Positions 24,838 through 33,380 of a stretch of DNA of 64,000 nt are shown piece by piece. Both the position numbers and the translations under genes were made by a program. Numbering within the stretch: the stretch's first letter is position 1; each line of letters starts with the position of its first letter. This DNA comes from Demequina sp. TMPB413 (GTDB lineage Bacteria > Actinomycetota > Actinomycetes > Actinomycetales > Demequinaceae), in the NCBI RefSeq assembly GCF_020447105.2, contig NZ_CP096184.1, positions 620,001 to 684,000 on the forward strand, written 5' to 3'. A model generated the notes under the pieces. It was not told the origin of the DNA. It did no database searches and saw nothing but the letters and a program-made list of their open reading frames with translations.

Positions 24838-26350
24838 CAACGAATTCGGTGACTTCCAGACGCCTCTTGGCCTGGCGACGCAGTGCCTCAAGGTTCTCGG
24901 GCTTCCCGAGAACGCTCGCGTATTCGAGCCCACTTGTGGCGTCGGGGCCTTTCTTGAAGCGGCAGCTAAGGTCGCCCCGGCGTCGGAGCGTTTCGGCGTC
25001 GAGATCAATGCAGAGTACGCTGCCGAGGCCTCCCTTTGGGGCAAGGTCACTACAGCTAACGTTTTCCAGTTCGCGCTGCCCGACGCGGCAGATTGGGAGA
25101 CCGACGGTCCATTGTTCGTCATTGGGAACCCACCCTGGGTCACTGCTGCGGAACTGAAGCGGATGGACTCTGAGAACGTTCCCGCGAAGGAGAACATTAA
25201 GAAGGTCAAGGGACTGGACGCACTGCTCGGCTCATCGAACTTTGACGTATGCGAGTACATCATCTTGAAGGCTCTTCGCGAGTTCTCAAGCCAGGCGTTT
25301 GTTCTCGGGATGCTGTGCAAGACGCACGTAGCGCGCAATGTGATCGATTATGCCGCGAGCATCGCGCTGCCAATAGCCGATGCTAAGGTCTATCGGATCG
25401 ATGCGATGCGCTGGTTCGATGCCGCGGTAGACGCGTGCTGGTTCACCATCGAAGTGAATCCTGCCGTCGAGCCGGACTACACGGTAGCGATCCACGATGA
25501 CGTCTTCACGCCTGATGCGGCGTCAATTGGTCGGTTCGGTGTCGTCGATTCACTTCTCGTTGCCGACGTGGACAAGTATATTGCCGTGCGAGAGGCCGAC
25601 GGCAAGTCGCCCTACGTTTGGAGATCGGGCTTGAAGCACGATGCCTCAAGCGTATTCGAGCTCGTCGCAACCCCGCAGCCAGCGACGAAGGCTGGCCAGC
25701 AGCTCGATCTCGAACCTGAGTACGTCTTCCCTCTGCTCAAGTGCACCGACATCTTCCGCGGTCGGCATCGTGAGCACACCAAGTGGGTGATCGTGCCTCA
25801 GATGGAGTTCGGGGCACCCACTAACCATCTCGCAGTGACCGCGCCAAATCTTTGGAACTACCTGGAGTCGAACGCAGCCGCAATTGACGGTCGCAAGTCA
25901 TCGATCTATCGAAACCGTCCCCGGTTCTCTGTCTTCGGTCACGGCCCTTACACATTTGCCCCGTACAAGATCGCAATCTCCGGGCTTCATAAGCAGCCAA
26001 CTTTCAGGCTGGTTACCCCGCTCAATGACCAACCGGTGGTCCTGGACGACACGTGCTACCTCTTGCCGTTCGAGGACCCAACGGAGGCAGTCGTTGTGGC
26101 ATCGGTCCTGAATAGCCCCCAATGTATCGCTCTGATTGAGTCGCTGGTCTTCTGGGATTCCAAGCGCCCCATCACCAAGAAGCTCCTCTCCAGGTTAGAC
26201 ATCAACCGGCTTCCCGTGGACGCGGAGTCGGTCGTTACGCATGCGGCGGCGCTGGCGGATGAGTATCGCCTTCCCTTTGATGCGGTCAGGGCATCCTCGT
26301 TGATCGGACGCTTTGGTGAGCCTGCTGAGACCGAGTTCGCACTCTTCTGA
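24830..26350 (+). CDS. Type II N6-adenine DNA methyltransferase
   Basis: A 506-residue methyltransferase from GTG 24830, with CCGGAGG upstream. Motif I is FEPTCGVGAFL (SAM binding) and motif IV is VIGNPPWVT, the catalytic NPPW of gamma-class m6A enzymes. The long C-terminal part would be the target-recognition domain. It protects host DNA against the partner endonuclease. The overlap implies coupled expression in R-then-M order. A separate controller protein is not present nearby. Confidence 0.88.
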   Translation: MPNNEFGDFQTPLGLATQCLKVLGLPENARVFEPTCGVGAFLEAAAKVAPASERFGVEINAEYAAEASLWGKVTTANVFQFALPDAADWETDGPLFVIGNPPWVTAAELKRMDSENVPAKENIKKVKGLDALLGSSNFDVCEYIILKALREFSSQAFVLGMLCKTHVARNVIDYAASIALPIADAKVYRIDAMRWFDAAVDACWFTIEVNPAVEPDYTVAIHDDVFTPDAASIGRFGVVDSLLVADVDKYIAVREADGKSPYVWRSGLKHDASSVFELVATPQPATKAGQQLDLEPEYVFPLLKCTDIFRGRHREHTKWVIVPQMEFGAPTNHLAVTAPNLWNYLESNAAAIDGRKSSIYRNRPRFSVFGHGPYTFAPYKIAISGLHKQPTFRLVTPLNDQPVVLDDTCYLLPFEDPTEAVVVASVLNSPQCIALIESLVFWDSKRPITKKLLSRLDINRLPVDAESVVTHAAALADEYRLPFDAVRASSLIGRFGEPAETEFALF

Positions 26351-26446
26351 CATGGGTTGGATGGAACTTCACCCTGAACTCCACGGACGAGAAGAGGCCC
26401 GGGGGTCTGATGCAAGAGTTGGTGACGACTTGACCTGACCGACGGG

Positions 26447-26496
26447 CCGCGCTGCGCAGCGCGGTTGGAGGGCAGCCGCAGCGGGAGGTATCCCGC
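26447..26496. terminator. Two successive hairpins after the restriction-modification genes
   Basis: A perfect palindrome (CCGCGCTG and CAGCGCGG arms, 26447-26464) is followed by GCGGGA-GGTA-TCCCGC (26481-26496). They lie between convergent genes. Neither has a clear T-tract, so a factor-assisted or bidirectional terminator is the best guess. Confidence 0.5.
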
Positions 26497-26526
26497 CTTC
26501 ACAATCATGAGGACGGGACTACCGAG

Positions 26527-28416
26527 CTACTCGGACCCGGGCTTCCGGTCGACTCCATAGTCGGCGAAGATCTCCGCGACCATTTCTGCGTCCGCATTCA
26601 GTTCCTGCTCGTAGAGAAAGTCGATGATCTCTGCGCCACACATTCGATTCGCGACCATGACAACGTCACGGTAGAGAGTCGCGTCGCCGAGCGGTGCTAT
26701 GAGAATGACCCGCTGCCAGAGTCCCGGCAGCGTGGGGTAGGCCAACGCGGCGCACACCGCCACGTGGTACTCGAACCCCCGAAGCGCGTCGATCACACCT
26801 TCCGGCTCGGAGTCGCTTTCAGGTTGGGGTTCGCCGTCGAAGAGCTCGGGTGACAGGAGTTGGTCCGCGAGCCAGCTCAGGGCTGGCGCGAAGAGCATGT
26901 CGTGACGCAGCGCTTTCACGCAGGTCGTCCAAGAGTGCTCTCCCGGAGCCCACGTCATCTCAGCTTCGAAAGAGTCGCGGGCTTGCTCGGCGATTTCCAG
27001 GGCACCGCGCAGAGGTTCGAAGCAACGGGCCTTGGCGCGATACTCGCCTTCGAGGCTGTTGTCCGCTTTCCATATTTCGGCGGCCTCGAGATATCTTCCC
27101 GACCAGAGCAACGCGTCGCCCAAGAGCGCCGAGGCGCTGAGATCTCCAGCCTCGACGGCAATTTCATAGCGTGCCGCCGCATCGCTGTACCGACTAGAGA
27201 GGAAAGCGTGGCCTGCAATCTGGCGTTGCCAATGGGGGTCGTCCGCCAGGGTGGAGTCAAGATCCTCTGCATACAGAGCCAACTCGTATGCACGATCATG
27301 GTCTTCCGAGGCAACGAGTTGGCGGGCGCGGTCGAGCGCGATTCGTACCACTTCCGGTGAGGCATCGCGATGCCGACGCATTACCCACTGCCGGATCTCT
27401 TCGGCCAGGCGATCCCGCCACGCGAACGCTCCGGGCATCAAACTTAGCGCCACGAGACTCACGGGCCCGACGGCGTCGGGGCTGTCGTCCACGTCTTTCG
27501 CCAGACTGATCGCGTCATCTATGGACCCGTACGCGGCTAGTGTCCGCACAGCGAAGCCGTGGAGTCCCTGATACGCCATGGTGCTCTGTCGCCAATGACC
27601 AAGGACAAGCGGAGTTGAGGCGTCGTGATAGCCAAGTGCGTCGAGTTCGTGCGCGATCGCGAGGCATATGTCGGACACCAATCGATCGGGGGCAATGCTC
27701 GCGCCGCCGCGACCAGTACCGTAGTGAAGCACGCCTCCTGCACGCCCTGGCGGCTGAAAGTGGATCTCGTCCCGAGCGATCCGCACGTCGACATGCGGCA
27801 CTTCAGTGGCGTCAGCGTCGACGAGGGCATCGAATACCCGCAGCGCCCGAAGCGCCTTCACCTTGATCTGCCCAGCTGAGTTCCCACCTACGCTCCCTTG
27901 CGCGCGCAACCTCACGCGCAAGGGGAACTGTGCGTACCCGCGCTTCAGTTCCCGTGCGGCGGCGACTTCGGCTTCAAGTTGGCTCCACGCGGCGGCCGAG
28001 AGTTGGTCGTCAGCGGTGAATGTGACCGTCATAGTCTTCTGCCCGGGCTTGTTCCTATACGGGTCGATGCGATGGGCCCAGCGGCACCAGAACGTGTCCG
28101 AGCTCGCATCCCAGAGCACTAGCAGCACAAGCTGATCCAACGCTCGCCAGTAGTTGAGAGTCTCGACCCGAATGCGGACTTGAGGTCCGGACTTAACTTC
28201 ACTCGTGGCTTTGAGTTGAACCGCGAATCCCAAACCAGTCAACTGGCCGTTTGAAGTGATTTCGACGTCAACGTCGATGCCGTAATCGTGCTCGCGACGA
28301 TCAGTCGCCATGGCTCCCGTCTCGTGCACCAGGCTGCGGAACCTGTCACGACTCGCGTCTTCAAGTACGTGTGATCGAGAGCGCTTTGGGAATGCCGGAA
28401 CATCGGCCGCGCGCAA
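26527..28416 (-). CDS. DUF4365 nuclease-like protein with TPR-like C-terminus, 5' end split off by IS21
   Basis: The residual frame is 629 residues from a TTG at 28416. Residues about 15-150 match DUF4365: PKRSRSHVLEDASRDRFRSLV, then EHDYGIDVDVEI and GFAVQLKATS. The D-x-D...Q-L-K-x-T layout is a PD-(D/E)xK nuclease core. The remainder is helical with TPR-like repeats. The insertion sequence begins 16 bases upstream of this TTG. Removing the element and one CTGT restores an in-frame ATG at 30808 preceded by GGAG, adding nine residues beginning MRLGTDNYA. The native gene therefore started on the far side of the IS. Next to a restriction-modification pair, a defence role is a reasonable guess. 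Confidence 0.72.
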   Translation of the reverse strand: MRAADVPAFPKRSRSHVLEDASRDRFRSLVHETGAMATDRREHDYGIDVDVEITSNGQLTGLGFAVQLKATSEVKSGPQVRIRVETLNYWRALDQLVLLVLWDASSDTFWCRWAHRIDPYRNKPGQKTMTVTFTADDQLSAAAWSQLEAEVAAARELKRGYAQFPLRVRLRAQGSVGGNSAGQIKVKALRALRVFDALVDADATEVPHVDVRIARDEIHFQPPGRAGGVLHYGTGRGGASIAPDRLVSDICLAIAHELDALGYHDASTPLVLGHWRQSTMAYQGLHGFAVRTLAAYGSIDDAISLAKDVDDSPDAVGPVSLVALSLMPGAFAWRDRLAEEIRQWVMRRHRDASPEVVRIALDRARQLVASEDHDRAYELALYAEDLDSTLADDPHWQRQIAGHAFLSSRYSDAAARYEIAVEAGDLSASALLGDALLWSGRYLEAAEIWKADNSLEGEYRAKARCFEPLRGALEIAEQARDSFEAEMTWAPGEHSWTTCVKALRHDMLFAPALSWLADQLLSPELFDGEPQPESDSEPEGVIDALRGFEYHVAVCAALAYPTLPGLWQRVILIAPLGDATLYRDVVMVANRMCGAEIIDFLYEQELNADAEMVAEIFADYGVDRKPGSE

Positions 28417-28431
28417 GGCGTAGTTGTCTGT

Positions 28432-28453
28432 TGACGGCGCTCAGCGAAATTCC
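28432..28453 (+). repeat. IS21 left terminal inverted repeat
   Basis: Begins TGACGGCGCTCAGCGAAATT. It differs from the right end at two positions. The target copy CTGT lies immediately to its left. Confidence 0.85.
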
Positions 28454-28494
28454 CCAGTCTTGCTCGGCGAAGTTCCCCAGGTCGCGGGGTCAGG

Positions 28495-29334
28495 TTAGCG
28501 GAAGTTTGTGCCGGTTGTGACGCGGCGTAGTTCGTCGGCTGCGGCGGCGTGGTTGCGGAGCCGGTAGGAGCCTCCGTCGAGGGTGACGACGACGGATCGG
28601 TGTAGGAGTCGGTCGAGCATCGCGGCGGCGACGGTGGTGTCGCCGAGGATCTCGCCCCAGGCGCCGACGGGCCGGTTCGTGGTGATCACGATCGACGTTT
28701 TCAGGTAACGCTGGTTGATGACCTGGAACAGTGCTGACGCGGCCTCGGCGGGCAACGGCAGGTAGCCCAGCTCGTCGATCACGAGCAGTGTGGGTCCGGC
28801 GAAGAACCGCATCATGGTGCCCCATTTGCCCTCGATCGCGGCGCGGTGGCAGCGGGCGGCGAGGTCGGCGGCGGAGGTGAAGTAGGTGCGATAACCGGCC
28901 GTCACAGCCGCATGGCCGAGGCCGGTCGCGATGTGGGTTTTCCCGACTCCGGGAGGGCCGATCAGGAGCACGTTGGTTGCGGTGTCGAGGTAGCGGCAGG
29001 TGCCAAGCTCGGTCAGGAGGTTGCTGTCGATGCCGGAGGCGGCGTCGAGGTCGAAGTCGGCAAGGGTCGCACCGGTGGGTAGGTTCGCGAAGCGGAACCG
29101 GCCGGCCAGGCGTCTGGCGTCGGTCGCGGTGACCTCGATGGCGAGCAGGCGCTCGAGGGTGTGAGTCAGCGACCAGCCCTCGGCTTGGGCTTGGTCCAGG
29201 ACGCGGGGCAGGGCGTCGGCGGCGTCGTCGAGTTTCAGTTCGGTGAGGTGGCCGCGTAGTTGCTGAAACACGCTCGCCGGCGTCGCGGCCGTCGTCGCCG
29301 TCAGGGTGGAAGCGGTGGTGAGTGGTGTGTTCAT
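28495..29334 (-). CDS. istB: IS21-family ATP-binding helper protein IstB
   Basis: A 279-residue AAA+ ATPase of normal IstB length. The Walker A motif is GPPGVGKTHIATGLG and Walker B is LLVIDELGYLP. The N-terminal helical region (LRGHLTELKLDDAADALP) is typical. It selects target DNA and activates IstA. Its ATG overlaps the istA stop by 4 bp. Confidence 0.96.
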   Translation of the reverse strand: MNTPLTTASTLTATTAATPASVFQQLRGHLTELKLDDAADALPRVLDQAQAEGWSLTHTLERLLAIEVTATDARRLAGRFRFANLPTGATLADFDLDAASGIDSNLLTELGTCRYLDTATNVLLIGPPGVGKTHIATGLGHAAVTAGYRTYFTSAADLAARCHRAAIEGKWGTMMRFFAGPTLLVIDELGYLPLPAEAASALFQVINQRYLKTSIVITTNRPVGAWGEILGDTTVAAAMLDRLLHRSVVVTLDGGSYRLRNHAAAADELRRVTTGTNFR

Positions 29335-30656
29335 TGGAGGGTGTTCCTGTTCTTCGCGGCCGTCTCGTAGGCGGCCAGGCTGATCACGGTGGTGGGTTCG
29401 GTGGCGCTAGTGAGCGCCATGGCGGCGCGGCGGGCCGCGGTGCCCGGTGGGATGCGTTCCTTCTTCCGGTGCGGGCGGCCTGGAGGCGCAGCGGCCAGGG
29501 CGATGGTCTCCAGGGCGGTGACGTGTCTGCTGTCGCGGATCGTGACCCCCAGCCCCGGCTCGGCAACCTGGTGCCGTGCCAGCACCACGCCGGAGATGGT
29601 CCCGATATCGATGGTGGCCGCACCGAGGCGTTGATGGACGATGACGCGGGCCGCAGCCAGTTCCGGCGGGACCGAGTACCGGTTCCCGCGCCAATCGATC
29701 AGCGCCTGCCGTGTCGCGGTGCGCTCCTCGGTCACCACCACCGGGAACAGCATCGGTGGCAACGGGCTCAGCCGTTCCGCAGCGAACATGACTGCGGCCG
29801 TCGTGGACCCGTCGCGTCCCTCACGGCGTCGACCGTCCTGCCCTTGGGCGAACGCGGTCAGGCGTTGCTGCGCTTGCTCAAGGGTGACATCGTCCGCAAG
29901 GTTGCGCCACCAACGCTGGGCGGCGGTGTGGTTGTTCTTCTCGACCACGCCCTTGCGGTTGCCCGACCGGGGCCGGCAAGCGACGACGCTGACCGCGTGG
30001 TGCTTGGAGAACGCGGCGAACATTGGTGTCAGATCACTCGTCCCCGCCTTCAGCACGGTGCTCATCCGGTCGAACCGCCACGTCTTCGTCACGCCGCCCA
30101 GCAGGCCCAGCAGCACCGTCATCGCGGCCAGCAGGTGGGGCAGGTCCATCGACGGGGAGATCACCGCCCGCCAAACCCCCGAGTGCGCGAGCGAACCCAC
30201 GAGGACGTAGGCGCGTTTGGTTGGGAACGCCCAGTCGGCCGGGGCGTCGGGCAACTCGACCCAGTCGAACTGCGTCTCCTCACCCGGCGGGTGGACGATG
30301 ATCGCGTTGGGCCGCTTGGTCACATGCGCGCAGGCCGTGCAGGCCGGCCGCAAACTCCGGTCCCGGATCTGGCGAGTCAAGGTCTGATACGACCCTTCGA
30401 AGCCCAGTGGCACGAGCTCGTCCAGCAGCGTCACCGCCCACAGATGCGGGTCCTCGCTCAGACGGGCGGTGACGTAGGCGATGAACGCGTCGAACAGATC
30501 CGGGGCGGCACGGTGACGCACTCCTGGGGTGCGTTGGCCAGCCAGATAGGCGCGGATTGTCTTGCGGTCGTGATCGGTGCGCCGGGCGATCTCACTGATC
30601 GTCATCCCCTGGCGTTTGAGCGCGTGGATGTCCACGTCGTCCTCCTCTGAAAGCAT
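29331..30656 (-). CDS. istA: IS21-family transposase IstA
   Basis: A 441-residue DDE transposase. The N-terminal helix-turn-helix is MTISEIARRTDHDRKTIRAYL. The rve catalytic core starts near EETQFDWVELPD, with a later GVVEKNNHTAAQRW segment bearing the glutamate. It is the upstream gene of the istA-istB pair and starts about 115 bases inside the right end of the element. Confidence 0.96.
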   Translation of the reverse strand: MLSEEDDVDIHALKRQGMTISEIARRTDHDRKTIRAYLAGQRTPGVRHRAAPDLFDAFIAYVTARLSEDPHLWAVTLLDELVPLGFEGSYQTLTRQIRDRSLRPACTACAHVTKRPNAIIVHPPGEETQFDWVELPDAPADWAFPTKRAYVLVGSLAHSGVWRAVISPSMDLPHLLAAMTVLLGLLGGVTKTWRFDRMSTVLKAGTSDLTPMFAAFSKHHAVSVVACRPRSGNRKGVVEKNNHTAAQRWWRNLADDVTLEQAQQRLTAFAQGQDGRRREGRDGSTTAAVMFAAERLSPLPPMLFPVVVTEERTATRQALIDWRGNRYSVPPELAAARVIVHQRLGAATIDIGTISGVVLARHQVAEPGLGVTIRDSRHVTALETIALAAAPPGRPHRKKERIPPGTAARRAAMALTSATEPTTVISLAAYETAAKNRNTLQ

Positions 30657-30770
30657 AGGAGCAGGGCCTTTCTCGAGCTGGTGTGTGGTCGAAGACCATC
30701 AGCATCGAGGAAGGCCCGCTTCTATGTGCGGAAGCGACCCGGAGTGGGGAATTTCAGTGAGCAGAACTGA

Positions 30771-30792
30771 GGAATTTCAGTGAGCGCCGTCA
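30771..30792 (-). repeat. IS21 right terminal inverted repeat
   Basis: Ends ...GTGAGCGCCGTCA on the plus strand, the inverse of the left end. CTGT, the second target copy, follows directly. Confidence 0.85.
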
Positions 30793-31099
30793 CTGTGCCC
30801 AGCCGCATGTATCGCCTACTCCAGAACCCGTCGTCAAGAACCATTGCCGTCACCGCCATGCTATGGCACGTCTCTGACGGCGGGCTCAGATCAGGTGTCG
30901 CCTAACTCCGCACCGCGCCCATTTTCTTGACGAGATTGTCGGCGACCTCGTTGAACTGTTTGGGTACAGAGGTGACTGCGCGCGTTCGAGTACTTGAACT
31001 GCATGGATGCAATCGAGGTGTAGGTGAGTCACGTCCTTGGGTAAAGACGTCGAAAGGCCGGGCGGCGAGTGCACACCGGTGCGCCAACACCCCCTGCGA
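30793..31099. other. Flank of IS21 holding the detached start of the DUF4365 gene
   Basis: On the minus strand 30808 is an ATG preceded by GGAG (ten-base spacing). Its first four codons, with the ACAG target copy at the insertion boundary, continue in frame into the gene on the other side of the IS. Beyond 30830 no supportable gene, repeat or hairpin is seen up to the end of moaA. Confidence 0.6.
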
Positions 31100-32095
31100 C
31101 TAACCCCCGATAGCGCTCATCGGCCGGCTCGGCTGCACAAAGCTCGGGTCGTCGATCCCATGCCCAGGGAGCTTGCGCGCCACGCATGCGATCATCGCCT
31201 CCGCCAGCCGGTCATCATCCGCGCCGTCGCGCATCAGGGTGCGCAGGTCCGACTCCTCGTGGGAGAACAGGCAGTTGCGGAACTGGCCATCGGCGGTCAA
31301 CCGCACGCGGTCGCAGCGGTCGCAGAACTTGCGCGTCACCGAGGCGATCACGCCGACGGTGGCGTCCGTCCCCTTGATGCGGAACTTCTCCGCAGGCGCG
31401 GAGCCGTCGTGACCCAGCGGCTCCAGCGTGAACCGCGTCGCAACAGCGGCAAGGATCTCCTCCGCCGTCACCATCTCCTCGCGCCGCCACGTGTGCCCGC
31501 CGTCCAGCGGCATGTGCTCGATGAACCGCATCTCAAGCCCGCGTTCCACAGCAAAGGAGACCAGGTCAGCGACCTCGTCGTCATTGACTCCGCGCATGAT
31601 GAGCGCGTTGAGCTTGATGGGGGAGAAGCCCACCACCCTGGCCGCCTCGATGCCCGCCAGCGTGTCCGCGAGTCGGTCGCGGCGCGTCAGGTCGATGAAC
31701 CGCGCCCGCTGCAGCGTGTCGATCGAGATGTTGACGCGGTCCAGCCCCGCATCACGCAGCGGCGCCGCCAACGCCGGAAGGCGCAGCGCGTTCGTGGTGA
31801 GCGACAGGTCCAGCGGCCCATCAGGGGTCTCGATGGCGGCCAGCGCACGCACCACGTCCACCACGTCGGGCCGCAGCAGCGGCTCGCCGCCCGTGAGCCG
31901 CACCTCGCGCACGCCCAGCCCCACGGCCACGCTGGCCAGGCGGACCAGCTCCTCCGTACTCAGCAGCGTGGGCCCCTTGAGCCACGGCACGCCCTCCGCC
32001 GGCATGCAGTACGTACAGCGCAGCGAGCAGCGGTCCGTCAGCGAGATCCGCAGATCCCGGTGCACGCGCCCGTAGCGGTCAACAAGTTCAGTCAT
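31100..32095 (-). CDS. moaA: GTP 3',8-cyclase MoaA (radical SAM)
   Basis: A 331-residue radical-SAM enzyme. The N-terminal CSLRCTYC binds the SAM [4Fe-4S] cluster; the C-terminal CDRCDRVRLTADGQFRNC holds the second cluster; the protein ends in SAIGG as expected. It converts GTP to 3',8-cH2GTP, the first Moco step, followed by MoaC. ATG 32095 overlaps the moaE stop by 4 bp. It is the last gene of the long minus-strand nar/moa run. Confidence 0.96.
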   Translation of the reverse strand: MTELVDRYGRVHRDLRISLTDRCSLRCTYCMPAEGVPWLKGPTLLSTEELVRLASVAVGLGVREVRLTGGEPLLRPDVVDVVRALAAIETPDGPLDLSLTTNALRLPALAAPLRDAGLDRVNISIDTLQRARFIDLTRRDRLADTLAGIEAARVVGFSPIKLNALIMRGVNDDEVADLVSFAVERGLEMRFIEHMPLDGGHTWRREEMVTAEEILAAVATRFTLEPLGHDGSAPAEKFRIKGTDATVGVIASVTRKFCDRCDRVRLTADGQFRNCLFSHEESDLRTLMRDGADDDRLAEAMIACVARKLPGHGIDDPSFVQPSRPMSAIGG

Positions 32096-32511
32096 GTGAT
32101 CCCCACCCAGGTGTGCGAACCGTCGGACAGGATTTCGCGCTTCCACACCGGAAGCTCCGCCTTGACGCGCTCCACCGCGTCCCGGCAGGCGGCAAACGCC
32201 TCCGCCCGATGCGCCGACGCCGCGGCAGCCACAATCGCGGGTTCGCCCACGCCCAGCAGCCCCACGCGATGCGTGAGCGCCAACACGGCATCATGGCGTG
32301 CCTCCACCTCGGCCACCACACGCTCAAGAGTGGCGGCGGCGTCAGGGTGAGCCGAGTACTCGAGGTGCGTCACCTCGCCCTCAACGCTCGGATCGTGATC
32401 GCGCACCAGCCCCACAAACGTCGCCACCGCGCCGTGGGTGGGGTCGGCCACGGCCGCCACGTGAGCGTCGAGAGACAAGGGCAAAGAAGACAGCGCGGCG
32501 ATGGCGGGCAT
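32092..32511 (-). CDS. moaE: Molybdopterin synthase catalytic subunit
   Basis: A 139-residue MoaE that adds dithiolene sulfurs to cPMP using MoaD thiocarboxylate. Seen are GAVATFVGLVRDHDP, LEYSAHPDAA, HRVGLLGVGEPAIVAA and VPVWKRE-type ending (LPVWKREILSDG). It overlaps mogA by one base and moaA by four. MoaD is encoded separately at 11.6 kb. Confidence 0.95.
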   Translation of the reverse strand: MPAIAALSSLPLSLDAHVAAVADPTHGAVATFVGLVRDHDPSVEGEVTHLEYSAHPDAAATLERVVAEVEARHDAVLALTHRVGLLGVGEPAIVAAAASAHRAEAFAACRDAVERVKAELPVWKREILSDGSHTWVGIT

Positions 32512-33008
32512 CAGTGATCCTCCCCGTCCAGTTGCGCGAGGGCGTGCGGCAACACGGCAGCCAGCACACCAGCGGCAGAGCGCGCCGCGCCCGTTGACCC
32601 GGCCACGTTCACCACGATCGCCGGACGGTCCCTACCGGTGAGCCCCGCAAGGCCGCGCGATAAGACCGCGCCAGGCACAGCGTCGGCGTCCACCGCCCGC
32701 AAGCGCTCCGCAAGACCGGGCAACAGCCGTGCAAGAACGCGCGCCGTTCCCTCTGGCGTGAGGTCGCGCGGGCCGATGCCCGTGCCGCCCGTGGTCACCA
32801 CCACGCGGGCGCCCTCGGCGACGGCCGCGAGAATCACCCGTTCCACCTCGTCGGCGCCGTCGGGGACCACGGACGTGACCACCGACGCCCCCAACTCACG
32901 CAAGGCGTCGGCGAGCACGGGGCCCGACGCGTCGGCGCGCTCGCCGCGTGACGAACGGTCAGAGACCGTCACCACGGCAACAACGACGCCAGCGAGAGTG
33001 GGGGACAT
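32511..33008 (-). CDS. mogA: Molybdopterin adenylyltransferase MogA/MoaB type
   Basis: A 165-residue protein with the MPT-binding fold: VVVAVVTVSDRSSRGERAD at the start and VVVTTGGTGIGPRDLTPEGT in the middle. It adenylates molybdopterin before MoeA inserts molybdenum. It lies 24 bases after the DUF2249 gene and one base overlaps moaE. Confidence 0.92.
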   Translation of the reverse strand: MSPTLAGVVVAVVTVSDRSSRGERADASGPVLADALRELGASVVTSVVPDGADEVERVILAAVAEGARVVVTTGGTGIGPRDLTPEGTARVLARLLPGLAERLRAVDADAVPGAVLSRGLAGLTGRDRPAIVVNVAGSTGAARSAAGVLAAVLPHALAQLDGEDH

Positions 33009-33032
33009 GGTGTCAGTGTAAGAAGACGCGTG

Positions 33033-33341
33033 TTACGCGCCGATTGCGGCCTCAGCGCGACGCTTGATCAGCAGCCTCCAGGCGGTGTCACGCTCGGCGT
33101 ATTCCACCTCGTAGATGCCGGGCCAGCGGTCCTCGATCTGCGCGAGCAGCGGCAACGGATCGTGCGGCGCGACCAGTTCGATTCCCTGCGCGGAACCCTC
33201 CAGCGCGCCAAAGATGGCGGCGTGGCGGATCTCGTGAGGGATCTCAGAGGCGACCAGCACCGGCAGGGTCGCGGAGTTGTTCTCCCCGCAGGTGCAGGTG
33301 TGAGGGTGGTTGTTGCCGGGCATTCCAAGGTCGGAAGTCAT
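33033..33341 (-). CDS. DUF2249 domain protein
   Basis: A 102-residue protein. It has a cysteine/histidine-rich head (HPHTCTCGE) and a DUF2249 body (EIPHEIRHAAIFGAL ... FVAPHDPLPLL-like segment ... WRLLIKRR). The family is common near nitrate, nitrite and NO genes and may bind metal or haem. ATG 33341 has AGGAG six bases upstream. It sits between narI and mogA with short gaps, so it belongs to the same transcript. Confidence 0.82.
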   Translation of the reverse strand: MTSDLGMPGNNHPHTCTCGENNSATLPVLVASEIPHEIRHAAIFGALEGSAQGIELVAPHDPLPLLAQIEDRWPGIYEVEYAERDTAWRLLIKRRAEAAIGA

Positions 33342-33380
33342 GATTCTCCTAGATGTGGGGTGGGTAGGGGATGGGGACAA

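Larger units (their letters stand above)
28432..30792. mobile_element. Complete IS21-family insertion sequence
   Basis: A 2361-bp element with 22-bp terminal inverted repeats (28432-28453 and 30771-30792; 20 of 22 positions match, both beginning TGACGGCGCTCA outward-in). It encodes istA and istB on the minus strand. Additional subterminal repeats are present at both ends (GCGAAATTCCCCAG / GCGAAGTTCCCCAG; two GGAATTTCAGTGAGC-like units), as is normal for IS21 ends. A 4-bp CTGT flanks both ends (28428-28431, 30793-30796), consistent with a target duplication. Both genes look intact, so the copy may be active. Confidence 0.93.

Noticed and set aside
30886-31090. Two short minus-strand frames between IS21 and moaA
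   Set aside because: Low complexity, no start signal; probably non-coding.
33009-33032. Moco riboswitch before mogA
   Set aside because: Only 24 bases lie between genes, too few for the element.
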